The position numbers and the translations under genes were made by a program. A stretch of 6,418 nt of DNA from Gammaproteobacteria bacterium (GTDB lineage: Bacteria > Pseudomonadota > Gammaproteobacteria > Immundisolibacterales > Immundisolibacteraceae). The first letter of the stretch is position 1, and the number at the start of each line of letters is the position of its first letter. Under the pieces are notes generated by a model. The model was not told the origin of the DNA, searched no databases, and saw only the letters and a program-made list of their open reading frames with translations. The stretch spans positions 1-6,418 of the forward strand of contig QNFC01000103.1 in the NCBI GenBank assembly GCA_003645395.1. Reading direction: 5' to 3'. Of this stretch, positions 1 to 6,305 are shown piece by piece.

Positions 1-1074
1 GAAGCGGCCAGCATCGTCGGTGGTGATCGCTGGGTAGTCAAAGCCCAGGTCCACGCTGGTGGTCGAGGCAAAGCCGGCGGGGTCAAACTGGTTGATAGCA
101 AGGCCGAAGTCGAAGAGACTGCCAAAGCGATGCTCGGCACCAATCTCGTGACCTTTCAAACAGACGCCAAGGGTCAACCGGTCAATTCGGTACTGATTGA
201 AGAGGTTAGTGACATTGCCCGAGAACTGTATCTGAGCGCGGTTGTCGATCGTAGCGCTCAGCGAGTGATATTCATGGCCTCCACTGAAGGCGGCATGGAC
301 ATCGAAGAGGTCGCCGACAAGACACCGGAAAAAATTCTCCAGGTCATCGTTGATCCCATCGTCGGCCTGCAGCCCTATCAGGCACGCTACCTGGCCTTCG
401 GCCTTGGACTCGATAAGAGTCAGATGAAACAGTTCAACAAGCTCATCGCCGGCATGGCGAAAATGTTTGTTGAGTGTGATCTGGCCCTACTTGAAGTTAA
501 CCCTTTGGTAGTCACCGGTGCCGGCAACCTGATATGCCTCGACGGCAAAGTCACCCTTGATGAGAACGCCCTGTACCGGCAACCAAGACTGGCGGCGATG
601 CGCGACCCTAGCCAGGAAGATGCTAAAGAAAGCCTGGCCGCCGAGCACGACCTTAATTATGTTTCACTGACCGGCAACATTGGCTGTATGGTTAACGGCG
701 CCGGTCTGGCGATGGCTACCATGGACATTATCAAACTCCACGGTGGTGACCCGGCTAATTTTCTTGATGTTGGCGGGGGTGCTACCAAAGAACGGGTATC
801 TGAAGCGTTCAAACTGATTCTCTCTGACGACAACGTCGAAGCCGTGCTGGTGAATATTTTCGGTGGCATCGTCCGTTGCGACCTGATCGCTGACGGCGTC
901 ATTGCAGCGGTGCAGGAAGTTGGCGTTAGCGTGCCAGTAGTGGTGCGCCTGGCTGGCAACAACGCTGATCTGGGTGTCCAGAAACTGGAGCAGAGCGGCC
1001 TGAACATTATTGCTGCGGAAGAACTCACGGACGCCGCAGAGAAAGTTGTCCAATCGGTAGGAGATGCCCGATGA
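1..1074 (+). CDS. sucC: Succinyl-CoA synthetase (ADP-forming) beta subunit, 5'-truncated by window edge
   Basis: This is the nucleotide-binding beta subunit of succinyl-CoA synthetase, the cytoplasmic TCA-cycle enzyme that makes ATP (or GTP) and succinate from succinyl-CoA, ADP and phosphate. The frame is open from base 1; 357 residues are visible and about 32 N-terminal residues are missing by comparison with E. coli SucC (388 aa), so the ATG at 130 is internal. The ATP-grasp region holds WVVKAQVHAGGRGKAGGVK near the start. Adding 32 to the visible numbering puts the Asn of EVNP (codon 499-501) at 199 and the Asp of CLDGK (codon 541-543) at 213, matching the Mg-binding Asn199 and Asp213 of the E. 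coli protein. The C-terminal ligase domain has GNIGCMVNGAGLAM, FLDVGGGATKERV and NIFGGIVRCD. It ends in TGA overlapping the sucD ATG (ATGA). No damage is visible; the truncation is only the window edge. Confidence 0.98.
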   Translation, partial: EAASIVGGDRWVVKAQVHAGGRGKAGGVKLVDSKAEVEETAKAMLGTNLVTFQTDAKGQPVNSVLIEEVSDIARELYLSAVVDRSAQRVIFMASTEGGMDIEEVADKTPEKILQVIVDPIVGLQPYQARYLAFGLGLDKSQMKQFNKLIAGMAKMFVECDLALLEVNPLVVTGAGNLICLDGKVTLDENALYRQPRLAAMRDPSQEDAKESLAAEHDLNYVSLTGNIGCMVNGAGLAMATMDIIKLHGGDPANFLDVGGGATKERVSEAFKLILSDDNVEAVLVNIFGGIVRCDLIADGVIAAVQEVGVSVPVVVRLAGNNADLGVQKLEQSGLNIIAAEELTDAAEKVVQSVGDAR

Positions 1075-1943
1075 GCGTCCTGATTAACAAAAACACCAAA
1101 GTTCTCTGCCAGGGTTTTACCGGTCAGCAGGGCACCCTGCATTCCGAACAGGCTATCGAATACGGCACCAAAATGGTCGGTGGGGTCACCCCGGGGAAAG
1201 GCGGCTCTGAACACCTCGGTCTGCCAGTGTTCAACACCGTGCGGGAAGCAGTCGACACCACTGGCGCTGACGCCACGGTAATCTACGTGCCAGCGCCCTT
1301 CTGTAAAGATTCTATTCTCGAAGCAGCCGATGCCGGTATTCCGCTGATCGTCTGCATCACCGAACACATCCCGGTGATGGATATGCTCGAAGTCAAAGCC
1401 TATCTGGACCAAACCGGTTCACGCCTCATCGGCCCTAACTGCCCCGGCATCATCACTCCCGGCGAGTGCAAAATCGGCATCATGCCTGGATACATTCACC
1501 AGCCCGGCAAGGTCGGCATTGTTTCCCGCTCTGGCACTCTCACCTATGAAGCGGTCAACCAGACCACAGCCATTGGCGCTGGTCAGTCCACCTGTATTGG
1601 TATCGGTGGTGACCCAATTTCCGGAACCAACTTTATTGATGCGCTGGAACTGTTCCAGAACGATCCGCAGACCGAAGCCATTGTCATGGTCGGCGAGATC
1701 GGCGGCACCGCCGAAGAAGAGGCCTGCGAATACATCGCCAGCAACGTCACTAAACCCGTGGTCGGCTTCATCGCCGGCTCCACCGCACCGAAAGGTAAAC
1801 GTATGGGCCACGCCGGCGCCATTATTGCTGGCGGCAAGGGCACGGCAGAAGAGAAATTTACTGCCATGGAAAAAGCCGGGGTTAACGTTTCCCGGTCACC
1901 TGCAGGGCTGGGGACAGCAATCAAGGAATCCATGGGGCTGTAA
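1071..1943 (+). CDS. sucD: Succinyl-CoA synthetase (ADP-forming) alpha subunit
   Basis: This is the CoA-binding, transiently phosphorylated alpha subunit that pairs with SucC. The 290 aa length matches the family (E. coli 289). Residues ~8-20 (TKVLCQGFTGQQG) start the Rossmann-type CoA-binding domain. PNCPGIITPGECKIGIMPG (~123-141) and GIVSRSGTLTYEA (~149-161) are hallmark alpha-subunit motifs. The catalytic phosphohistidine is His247 in GHAGAIIAGGKGTA (codon 1809-1811), equivalent to E. coli His246. The ATG at 1071 is preceded by a good ribosome site, AGGAG at 1059-1063 with a 7-nt spacer inside the end of sucC. The ATGA overlap suggests translational coupling and 1:1 subunit supply. It is the last gene of the operon: a strong hairpin begins 23 bp after the TAA. 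Confidence 0.99.
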   Translation: MSVLINKNTKVLCQGFTGQQGTLHSEQAIEYGTKMVGGVTPGKGGSEHLGLPVFNTVREAVDTTGADATVIYVPAPFCKDSILEAADAGIPLIVCITEHIPVMDMLEVKAYLDQTGSRLIGPNCPGIITPGECKIGIMPGYIHQPGKVGIVSRSGTLTYEAVNQTTAIGAGQSTCIGIGGDPISGTNFIDALELFQNDPQTEAIVMVGEIGGTAEEEACEYIASNVTKPVVGFIAGSTAPKGKRMGHAGAIIAGGKGTAEEKFTAMEKAGVNVSRSPAGLGTAIKESMGL

Positions 1944-1966
1944 CCGCTTCTGGAACGGATGTAGCT

Positions 1967-2008
1967 ACAACGCAAAGCGCCCGGGCACTGCCGGGCGCTT
2001 TGCGTTGT
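1967..2008. terminator. Shared bidirectional hairpin terminator between sucD and the facing thioesterase gene
   Basis: Arms at 1967-1984 and 1991-2008 form a perfect 18-bp stem around a 6-nt loop (GCACTG, 1985-1990). The GC-rich core GCGCCCGG/CCGGGCGC is flanked inside the stem by AAA on the left and TTT on the right, so either strand reads GC-rich stem followed by TTTGCGTTG. It lies in the 80-bp convergent gap, 23 bp after the sucD stop and 15 bp beyond the stop of the minus-strand thioesterase. The symmetry and position fit a terminator working in both directions. The T-tract is short and interrupted by GCG, so it is not a textbook intrinsic terminator in either direction; a role in protecting 3' ends of both mRNAs is also possible. 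Confidence 0.8.
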
Positions 2009-2023
2009 TGAGCTGAGTCTCAG

Positions 2024-2446
2024 TTAGCCGGATTCGACATCGATAACCAGCGGCGAGAGTTTGTTACGGATAACTCCCGGCATTTCCACCGATTTAAAAC
2101 GCTTTTTATCAACGGTACTGGAGATGACGCGAATCATAAACAGTCGCTGATCGCCGAGCATGCCTCTTGCGCGATAATGAATCGTTGAGCGCCCAAGTTT
2201 CTCGATACCAATCCAGATCGAAATTTCATCACCACCACGAGCCGGTGCGGAGAAATCCATCCCCACATGAACCATGGGAGTTGTAATACCGGTCTCCGCC
2301 TGCAAATCGAGCCAGCCGATGTGGACGTGATCGATCCAGAAATGCTCCATTGCCTGAAACGTCATGTTCAGGAACTGTGGCGTGTAAACAATCCCCGCTG
2401 CATCGCATTCGCCCCAGTAAATCCGCCGCTTTACCTCATACTCCAT
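2024..2446 (-). CDS. Hotdog-fold acyl-CoA thioesterase (4HBT family)
   Basis: This 140-residue protein is the usual size for single-domain 4HBT hotdog thioesterases, which hydrolyse acyl- or aroyl-CoA to the free acid and CoA in the cytoplasm. The N-terminal motif WGECDAAGIVYTPQF (residues 11-25) matches the active-site region of this family, and Asp15 corresponds to the catalytic Asp17 of Pseudomonas 4-hydroxybenzoyl-CoA thioesterase. The motif is nearer to that type (GDCDPAGIVWYP) than to the YbgC type. The helix (QFLNMTFQAMEHFW) and strands around VGMDFSAPARGGDEISIWIG complete the pattern. There is no signal peptide. It begins 16 bp after the tesA stop on the same strand, and its ribosome site abuts that stop, so the two are probably cotranscribed. 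The substrate is unknown; no aromatic-degradation genes lie nearby in the window, so naming it a 4-hydroxybenzoyl-CoA enzyme would be unsafe. Confidence 0.9.
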   Translation of the reverse strand: MEYEVKRRIYWGECDAAGIVYTPQFLNMTFQAMEHFWIDHVHIGWLDLQAETGITTPMVHVGMDFSAPARGGDEISIWIGIEKLGRSTIHYRARGMLGDQRLFMIRVISSTVDKKRFKSVEMPGVIRNKLSPLVIDVESG

Positions 2447-2457
2447 ACCGATTTAGT

Positions 2458-2462
2458 CCCTC
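2458..2462 (-). promoter_or_regulatory. Ribosome binding site of the hotdog thioesterase gene, abutting the tesA stop
   Basis: On the minus strand GAGGG follows directly after the tesA TAA (2465-2463) and lies 11 nt before the ATG at 2446. The tight stop/ribosome-site/start spacing suggests that ribosomes finishing tesA can help start the next gene, supporting a two-gene operon. Confidence 0.65.
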
Positions 2463-3122
2463 TTAATTTGTAGTCAGTTTATTTGTCGATGACGCACTGA
2501 TCGTGGTGGACAACAGCCCATTTTCAACCAGGCTGTTATAAACATCGACCATGAGTACCCGCTGGCCCTGCCGATTGGGGTGCAGTAAATCCGGCAGAAA
2601 ATGATCTGGCTTGTCGTAAATCGACACAAACAGGAACGGCATTAACGCCACGGAATACTGCTCTGCCAACTGCAAGTACATCTTTCTAAAAGAGTCACTG
2701 TAACGGGGCCCAAAATTTAGCGGAACTCGCATGCCCACCAGCAATACTTCACTCCCCGCCGCCTGACCCAGTTCAATAATCTGGGCCAGATTCTGCTCCG
2801 CCTGCTGTAATGACAACCCGCGCAGGCCATCATTTGCCCCCAACTCGACAACCAACCAGCTCGGGTGATACTTTGACAATAATACCGGCACCCTGGTTAA
2901 ACCGCCGGCAGTAGTGTCACCGCTTATACCCGCGTTAATAACTCGGAAATTAAACCCCTGTTCTCGAAGGTGGTTTTCTAACAGGTACGGCCAGGCAGCC
3001 TCGGCGGGTAACTGATAGCCCGCGCTAAGGCTATCCCCAAGCACCACAATCACCGGGTCGTCGGCAGCGGTTACCCCCCTGAACACCAACAGCATTAATA
3101 AAAAAAAGCCTATTTTCTTCAT
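2463..3122 (-). CDS. tesA: Periplasmic SGNH esterase: thioesterase I / lysophospholipase L1 (arylesterase)
   Basis: This encodes a 219-aa GDSL/SGNH hydrolase of the TesA family, acting on acyl thioesters, lysophospholipids and other esters in the periplasm. Residues 1-20 form a Sec signal peptide: MKK, a hydrophobic stretch (IGFFLLMLLVF) and a likely cut after VTA (19) or AA (20). There is no Cys for a lipobox. All four blocks are present: GDSLSAG with nucleophile Ser31, Gly68 in NAGISGDT, Asn97 in ELGANDGLRG, and Asp178/His181 in DLLHPN. The open frame runs upstream to 3332, but the start at 3122 is chosen because it gives the signal peptide and the family length (E. coli precursor 208 aa). 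The last ~15 residues are Ser/Thr-rich, slightly longer than in E. coli. No strong Shine-Dalgarno precedes the ATG. The gene is head-to-head with ybbA, sharing two start-codon base pairs. Confidence 0.96.
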   Translation of the reverse strand: MKKIGFFLLMLLVFRGVTAADDPVIVVLGDSLSAGYQLPAEAAWPYLLENHLREQGFNFRVINAGISGDTTAGGLTRVPVLLSKYHPSWLVVELGANDGLRGLSLQQAEQNLAQIIELGQAAGSEVLLVGMRVPLNFGPRYSDSFRKMYLQLAEQYSVALMPFLFVSIYDKPDHFLPDLLHPNRQGQRVLMVDVYNSLVENGLLSTTISASSTNKLTTN

Positions 3123-3123
3123 G
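3120..3123. other. Overlapping divergent start codons (CATG) of tesA and ybbA
   Basis: CATG at 3120-3123 contains the tesA ATG on the minus strand (3122-3120) and the ybbA ATG on the plus strand (3121-3123). The genes therefore overlap by two base pairs at their starts. The 5' leader and promoter of each gene must lie within the coding sequence of the other, and their 5' transcripts would be complementary. Neither ATG has a clear Shine-Dalgarno site. Confidence 0.85.
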
Positions 3124-3777
3124 ATTTCAGCCAAAAAACTCAGTAAATCCGTATCCCTGCAGGAGGCGCATTTTACCATCCTCCAACCGACCGATCTGGA
3201 CATTCCGGCAGGGAGTAGCTGTGCCGTAGTGGGTCCTTCCGGCAGCGGCAAATCAACCTTGCTAGCCCTGCTTGCTGGTCTGGATAGCCCCACCTCGGGC
3301 ACCGTCACCCTAAGTGGCGTCAACATCACCAACCTGAACGAAGAAGCTAAAGCGCGATTTCGCCGCGACCATATCGGCTTTATTTTTCAGAATTTTCAGC
3401 TCATGCCAACTCTCACTGCCCTGGAAAACGTAGCCCTGCCTCTGCAATTACAGGGGCGACGTGACGCCCAGGCGGTCGCTAAGCAGTGGCTGGCTAAAAC
3501 AGGCCTGAGTCACCGCGAACAGCACCTGCCGGCGCTGCTTTCTGGTGGCGAACAGCAGCGGGTAGCGGTGGCGCGGGCGTTTGCCAGTGAACCGGCCATT
3601 CTGTTTGCCGACGAGCCCACGGGCAGTCTTGACGGCCACAACGGCGAACAGGTACTGGCGCTTATGTTCGACCTGAATGCGGACAAGCAAACTACCATCT
3701 TGTTGGTCACCCACGACCAGCGGGTCGCCGACCGTTGCGACCGCCAGATCGCGCTGGTAGACGGGCGGCTGCAGTAG
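3121..3777 (+). CDS. ybbA: ABC transporter ATP-binding protein of the YbbAP system
   Basis: This is the 218-aa cytoplasmic ATPase expected to dimerise and drive the YbbP permease encoded next door; it belongs to the MacB/LolD/FtsE-like group (E. coli YbbA 228 aa). All ABC motifs are intact: Walker A GPSGSGKST (38-46), Q-loop Gln90 in FIFQNFQLMP, signature LSGGEQQ (140-146), Walker B ILFADE with catalytic Glu165, D-loop SLD (169-171) and switch His198 in LLVTHD. The start at 3121 places MISAKKLSKSV where relatives begin the first strand; no ATG, GTG or TTG lies in frame in the 30 bases upstream. The ATG lacks a clear Shine-Dalgarno and follows an A-rich then T/C-rich stretch. Four bases separate its TAG from ybbP. 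LolD is the main alternative name, but the partner permease is YbbP-like rather than LolC/E-like. Confidence 0.94.
   Translation: MISAKKLSKSVSLQEAHFTILQPTDLDIPAGSSCAVVGPSGSGKSTLLALLAGLDSPTSGTVTLSGVNITNLNEEAKARFRRDHIGFIFQNFQLMPTLTALENVALPLQLQGRRDAQAVAKQWLAKTGLSHREQHLPALLSGGEQQRVAVARAFASEPAILFADEPTGSLDGHNGEQVLALMFDLNADKQTTILLVTHDQRVADRCDRQIALVDGRLQ
3170..3178 (-). promoter_or_regulatory. Candidate extended -10 promoter for tesA, inside ybbA
   Basis: The minus strand reads TGGTAAAAT here, which matches the extended -10 pattern TGnTATAAT with one mismatch. Transcription would start near 3163, giving a leader of about 40 nt before the tesA ATG at 3122. No recognisable -35 hexamer lies at the expected spacing (positions ~3192-3199), but extended -10 promoters can work without one. 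It is flanked by the inverted repeat GGAGG (3162-3166) and CCTCC (3180-3184). This is a pattern match within coding sequence, so chance remains a real possibility. Confidence 0.35.
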
Positions 3778-3781
3778 TCCG

Positions 3782-6268
3782 ATGGCGTTAACCTCTCAAC
3801 TTGTACTGAATCTGGCAAGGCGTGAACTCGCCTACAGCCGGCGCACCTTCACCGCCCTGTTCCTGGCCATTACCATTGGCGTGACCGCACTCACCGCCAT
3901 CAATAGTTTTGCCGAGCGCATTGAACTGGCCATGGCCGCCCGCAGCGGCGAGTTACTCGGCGGTGATCTGCGCATCAGCAGTCAACGCGACCTGCAGCCG
4001 TTTGTCGATTCCCTGCCCCCCGCATTGAAGCCCGATGCTACGGTACTGGAAATGCCAAGCATGGCCTCCACCGGTGAGCAGCTACAGCTGGTCGAGGTAA
4101 AAGTGGTTGGCGGCAACTACCCACTATTAGGCGAATTGCAGATTCGCGACCAGGGGTTACAGAGGCAACCGCCCGCCGGCAGTGTCTGGGTCGAACCATC
4201 CCTGCTGACTCAACTGAATATCGACGTCGGCGATACGATTGAACTTGGATTCAGCCAGCTCACCGTGGCCGGGGTTATCGACCATGAACCCGACCGGGTC
4301 GCCGGCGCTTTTAGTATCGGTCCCCGGGTAATTCTCGCCCATGCTGACCTTGCCGATAGCCGACTATTACAACCCGGCAGCCGGTTTCGCACCCGCCTGC
4401 TTTATGGCCGCCCGCCCTCTGAACTAGATTCACTGCAACAGCAGCTAGATAAGATCCTGCCGAAGGGCAGCCAACTCGAAAATGCCCGCGAAGGGCTGGA
4501 AACCACCCGCGAGATGACCCGCCAGGCCTCCCGCTATTTGCGCCTGACCGCTTTCGCCGGATTGCTGCTGGCGATGGTGTCAGTATTCCTGTCGGTGAGC
4601 GGCTTGCTTGAGCAGCGCGTAATTCCTGTTGCCACCCTGAAGGCAATTGGCGCACCCTCAAGTCTCGTCTTGCAAACCTATTTACTTTTACTAGTTTCAA
4701 CCGCTCTTGCGGCTGGCCTCGTCGGCGTCACTGCCGGTATGACACTGCAAAACCTGTTGCCACAATTACTAGGCAATCTACTACCCGGTGACTTACCCAA
4801 GCCGAGTAACCAGGCAATCGGGCAGGGATTAGCGGTTGCCTGCATGATGACCTTGTTTGCCGCCCTGCCGCCTCTGTGGCGACTGGTTAAAACCCCGCCT
4901 GTGCGAGTGTTGCGCAGCGCCGTTCCACCGGCAGGCAGCCTGTTTGGCAAGATCGGCCAGGCGCTCGCCGGCATGGCCACCGCCAGTCTGTTATTAATTT
5001 GGCTGGCACAGGATTTCAAACTCGGTGCCCAGGCATCCGCAGGACTGTTTCTGCTAATGCTGCTGTTCGCCCTGGCCGGGCAGGCAATACTCGCCCTGTT
5101 ACTTAAATCCGTCGGCATTGGCGGTCTGGTCTGGCGGCAGGCGGTCACCGGCCTGGTTCGGCGCCGAACCCATACCTTGTTTGCCGTGGCAGCATTGGCC
5201 ACCGGGATTCTGGCGCTGCTGGCACCGAGCCTGATTCAGCAGGATTTACTGCGCCAGTGGTTGGTAAAAGTACCGCAAAATAGCCCCAACCACTTTTTGA
5301 TTGGCATTCAGCGTGAACAGGTTCCTGACATCACCCAACTGTTAGCGGAACTGGGCGCCACTCAATTTTCGCCCCAGCCAATGATTCGTGCCCGGCTGGT
5401 GAGCATCGACGACACTGCTTCCGCCGACCTGGAACTGACTACCAGCCGTGCACGGCGCATGGCCGAGCGGGAAAACAACCTCAGCTGGCGGCGACTACCA
5501 GAACCTAACAACCCGATTCTGCAGGGCCTCTGGTGGCAACCAAACACCGAACAGCATGAACTTTCTCTCGAAAAGGAGTGGGCGGAACTACTGGGAGCAA
5601 CCCTCGGCAGCCGTATCACCTTTGAAATCAGCGGTGAGCAGGTGAGCGGAGTGGTCACCAGTATTCGCCAGGTTGACTGGGAGCGTCTGACAACTAACTT
5701 TTTTGTCATTTTCTCACCGGGGGTACTCGCCGATGCGCCGAGTAGCTACGTCACCTCGTTTCGAGTAAGCGAAGCTGACGCCGATTCGTTGCGCCAACAG
5801 CTCATCGCAAAATTCCCGAACCTGACCGTTATCGACATGCGCCAGATGCTGGCGGCCATGCAGTCAATTATTGAACGACTGGCGTCCGCCGTGCAGTTTA
5901 TGGGAGCCCTAACGCTGCTCGCCGGCGGCGCAGTCTTGCTGGCAGTCGTAGTGGCGGAGCGAGGCCGGGTTAGCCAGGAGGCCGCGTTGCTAAGGGCACT
6001 CGGTGCTTCTAATCGCCAGATTAGTGCGATTTTTACCCTCCGCTTTGGCCTGTTGGGAACGGTGGCAGCGCTGCTGGGAATTTTTGCGGCCGTTGCCGCC
6101 GGAGCGGTACTGGCAGCTCGTTTGCTGCACATTAGCTATCAGCCCAGCATGGCACTACTCGGTTTAACCCTGCTGATTAGTGGCCTTCTGGTCACACTGG
6201 TAGGGCGCGCTGGATGCCAGCGGGCATTGACCGAATCGCCGCTGACCCTGTTCAGAGAAACCAATTAG
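3782..6268 (+). CDS. ybbP: FtsX-type ABC transporter permease of the YbbAP system
   Basis: This 828-aa inner-membrane protein is the partner of YbbA (E. coli YbbP 804 aa). Hydrophobic stretches suggest about ten membrane segments near residues 22-42, 254-277, 297-320, 348-366, 396-410, 418-442, 464-483, 704-725, 755-780 and 789-808. Two large soluble, probably periplasmic, regions lie at ~43-250 and ~484-700. Two FtsX domains are visible, at ~258-375 (with VIPVATLKAIGAPSSLVLQTY) and ~705-820 (with EAALLRALGASNRQISAIF). The stretch RQVDWERLTTNFFVIFSPG (~629-647) is characteristic of YbbP. Such type VII ABC proteins usually transmit force to periplasmic partners or extract lipidic molecules rather than moving substrates through a channel. 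Four bases after ybbA with a weak ribosome site, it is probably translationally coupled. The frame is intact throughout. Confidence 0.95.
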   Translation: MALTSQLVLNLARRELAYSRRTFTALFLAITIGVTALTAINSFAERIELAMAARSGELLGGDLRISSQRDLQPFVDSLPPALKPDATVLEMPSMASTGEQLQLVEVKVVGGNYPLLGELQIRDQGLQRQPPAGSVWVEPSLLTQLNIDVGDTIELGFSQLTVAGVIDHEPDRVAGAFSIGPRVILAHADLADSRLLQPGSRFRTRLLYGRPPSELDSLQQQLDKILPKGSQLENAREGLETTREMTRQASRYLRLTAFAGLLLAMVSVFLSVSGLLEQRVIPVATLKAIGAPSSLVLQTYLLLLVSTALAAGLVGVTAGMTLQNLLPQLLGNLLPGDLPKPSNQAIGQGLAVACMMTLFAALPPLWRLVKTPPVRVLRSAVPPAGSLFGKIGQALAGMATASLLLIWLAQDFKLGAQASAGLFLLMLLFALAGQAILALLLKSVGIGGLVWRQAVTGLVRRRTHTLFAVAALATGILALLAPSLIQQDLLRQWLVKVPQNSPNHFLIGIQREQVPDITQLLAELGATQFSPQPMIRARLVSIDDTASADLELTTSRARRMAERENNLSWRRLPEPNNPILQGLWWQPNTEQHELSLEKEWAELLGATLGSRITFEISGEQVSGVVTSIRQVDWERLTTNFFVIFSPGVLADAPSSYVTSFRVSEADADSLRQQLIAKFPNLTVIDMRQMLAAMQSIIERLASAVQFMGALTLLAGGAVLLAVVVAERGRVSQEAALLRALGASNRQISAIFTLRFGLLGTVAALLGIFAAVAAGAVLAARLLHISYQPSMALLGLTLLISGLLVTLVGRAGCQRALTESPLTLFRETN

Positions 6269-6285
6269 TCAGTGACTAAATTTTT
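6265..6285 (+). repeat. Small AT-rich palindrome followed by T5, overlapping the ybbP stop
   Basis: TTAGTCA (6265-6271), G, then TGACTAA (6273-6279) is a perfect inverted repeat; A and five Ts follow (6281-6285). As RNA it could make only a weak stem of about 5 bp with a 5-nt loop, so it would be a poor terminator despite the T-run. A half-site palindrome for a regulator, or chance, are the alternatives. The next gene starts 20 bp later with a good ribosome site. Confidence 0.3.
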
Positions 6286-6292
6286 CAGCCGC

Positions 6293-6297
6293 GGGAG
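6293..6297 (+). promoter_or_regulatory. Ribosome binding site of the alpha/beta-hydrolase gene
   Basis: GGGAG lies 8 nt before the ATG at 6306, an ideal spacing. It is the best-placed ribosome site for a gene start in the right half of the window and fixes the start at 6306 rather than at the in-frame ATGs at 6348 or 6360. Confidence 0.7.
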
Positions 6298-6305
6298 CCA
6301 CGCAA

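Noticed and set aside
657..1412. A 251-codon open frame on the minus strand across the sucC/sucD junction
   Set aside because: It lies wholly opposite two strongly conserved genes, its translation resembles no known family and is of low-complexity, frame-shadow character, and it has no credible context.
1519..2016. A 165-codon plus-strand frame overlapping the sucD 3' half and the terminator
   Set aside because: It is an out-of-frame shadow of sucD, rich in Pro/Ala/Arg, and it runs through the terminator hairpin. SucD itself is intact in the other frame.
2873..2902. Plus-strand TTGACA (2873-2878) inside tesA as a -35 box for ybbA
   Set aside because: The -35 is perfect, but the best -10 at 17-18 bp spacing (GTTAAA/TTAAAC) matches only three of six bases, and it is over 200 bp from ybbA. 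Not enough to call a promoter.
3161..3166. Perfect AGGAGG on the plus strand as the ribosome site for a shorter ybbA
   Set aside because: No ATG, GTG or TTG in frame follows at a suitable distance, and starting there would remove the first strand of the ATPase fold.
3123..3332. N-terminal extension of tesA to an upstream ATG at 3332
   Set aside because: It would bury the obvious signal peptide behind 70 residues that are only the antisense of ybbA, including its Walker A region. The start at 3122 matches family length and export.
4678..5202. Minus-strand frames of 128-174 codons inside ybbP (here and at 5746-6132 and 4311-4700)
   Set aside because: They are antisense shadows of the ybbP membrane-segment codons, with no family resemblance, ribosome sites or operon logic.
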